Positions 5,986-6,649 of a stretch of 6,649 nt of DNA are shown here, piece after piece. The position numbers and the translations under genes were made by a program. The stretch lies in assembly GCA_913062745.1 (NCBI GenBank), contig CAJXXJ010000220.1:1-6649 (forward strand), read 5' to 3'. Position 1 is the stretch's first letter. Each line of letters opens with the position of its first letter. A model generated the notes under the pieces. The model was not told the DNA's origin. It saw only the letters and a program-made list of their open reading frames with translations, and did not search any database. This DNA is from an uncultured Phaeodactylibacter sp. GTDB taxonomy: Bacteria; Bacteroidota; Bacteroidia; Chitinophagales; Saprospiraceae.

Positions 5986-6649
5986 ATGTCAAAACTTGAC
6001 TTACTCCTTAGAGGCCTCCTGATCTGTTCCTTCCTGTGCTTCACCTCTTCCCTTTGGGCCACCCACAACCGCGCCGGTGAAATTGAGGTGGAACGAGTAG
6101 CAGACTGCGAAGCCAGCGGGCAGGCTGCGCTTACCTTGCGCATTACCGTTACTACTTATACCCGTGCCAGCAGTACACAGGCAGACCGCGATACCGTCAC
6201 GGTCTGCTTTGGATACACGCAGGACGGTGTGGAAGTCTGCGAACGCGTCGCACGGGTAAATGGCCCGGGCAACCCGCCACAGGGTGAGCTGCTGGAAAAT
6301 GACACCAAAGTCAATTTCTACATCACAGAGCATACCTTCCCGTCCCGGGGTACGTACATCATAAGCATGACAGACCCCAACCGGAATGCGGGTATCCTGA
6401 ATGTCAATGCGCCCAACTCGGTGCTTGTGCCTTTTCACATTCAGACACAGTATACCTTTACCAACCCGCAGTCGAGTGGTTGCAATACCTCGCCCAACCT
6501 CACCGTGCCGCCGGTAGACATCGGCTGCGTAGGGCAGATTTTTACCCACAACCCCAATGCGGTGGACCTGGAGAAGGACAGCCTTTCCTACGAATTTGTC
6601 ACGCCTATGCAGTCCGTTGATGCGGATGTGCCGAACTACGAAGAAGTAA
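5986..6649 (+). CDS. N-terminal part of a large secreted surface protein, gliding-motility/T9SS-associated type (runs off the window)
   Basis: The frame is open from the ATG at 5986 to the window end: 221 codons plus one base, with no stop. A clear signal peptide (MSKLDLLLRG then LLICSFLCFTSSLWA) is cleaved most likely after Ala25. The mature start THNRAGEI matches the 'ATH..GGEI' opening common to large Bacteroidota surface proteins, which typically carry many beta-sandwich repeats and often a C-terminal gliding-motility/type IX sorting domain. Further family signs are ITVTTYTR (53-60), TYIISMTDPNRNAGILN (123-139) and, above all, CVGQIFTHNPNAVD..KDSLSYEFVTP (181-203), where the family usually reads HNP.A.D.DGDSLSY. 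Mature Cys at 41, 74, 85, 166 and 181 may form disulfides. Type IX secretion cannot be confirmed because the C-terminus is absent. It is separated from the preceding operon by a terminator. Confidence 0.85.
   Translation, partial: MSKLDLLLRGLLICSFLCFTSSLWATHNRAGEIEVERVADCEASGQAALTLRITVTTYTRASSTQADRDTVTVCFGYTQDGVEVCERVARVNGPGNPPQGELLENDTKVNFYITEHTFPSRGTYIISMTDPNRNAGILNVNAPNSVLVPFHIQTQYTFTNPQSSGCNTSPNLTVPPVDIGCVGQIFTHNPNAVDLEKDSLSYEFVTPMQSVDADVPNYEEV

Noticed and set aside
6001..6549. Open frame of 182 codons on the minus strand at the right end.
   Set aside because: It is antisense to the secreted-protein gene, whose signal peptide and family motifs are clear.

Overview
The window looks like a chromosomal segment of a Bacteroidota bacterium, probably a Saprospiria/Lewinella-like marine or sludge organism. 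This rests on three things: a truncated secreted protein whose mature N-terminus and HNP..D..DSLSY block are typical of the large Bacteroidota surface proteins that often end in type IX secretion sorting domains; a lipoprotein with an acidic/Lys motif just after the lipid-modified Cys; and start sites mostly lacking strong Shine-Dalgarno sequences. The genus is inference only.

Layout. 14-1024 (+) is a complete DAHP synthase, the entry enzyme of the shikimate pathway. It converges on 1218-2447 (-), an exported serine hydrolase of the beta-lactamase/S12 fold, and a 14-bp bidirectional terminator lies between them. From 2448 to 3189 no credible gene is present: an AT-rich stretch (about 2530-2660) is followed by about 460 bases rich in hairpins, with two short direct repeats and a large terminator-like hairpin just before the next gene. 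3190-3915 (+) encodes a small predicted outer-membrane beta-barrel protein. Only 13 bases later, 3929-5671 (+) encodes a predicted surface lipoprotein with a FAM171/CILP-like domain; the two very probably form one operon. Two hairpins, the second a classic intrinsic terminator, close this unit. 5986-6649 (+) is the start of a large secreted protein that runs off the window.

How the parts work together. The left part is ordinary metabolism and envelope hydrolysis. The right part is a cell-surface cluster: barrel, lipoprotein, large secreted protein. The most interesting candidate is the long, hairpin-rich leader before the barrel-lipoprotein pair, with two boxA-like ATTCTTTGAGA repeats and a terminator-like structure near its 3' end. 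It may be a cis-regulatory RNA (antitermination or attenuation) or an independent small RNA. No mobile element, CRISPR array, tRNA or rRNA was seen.
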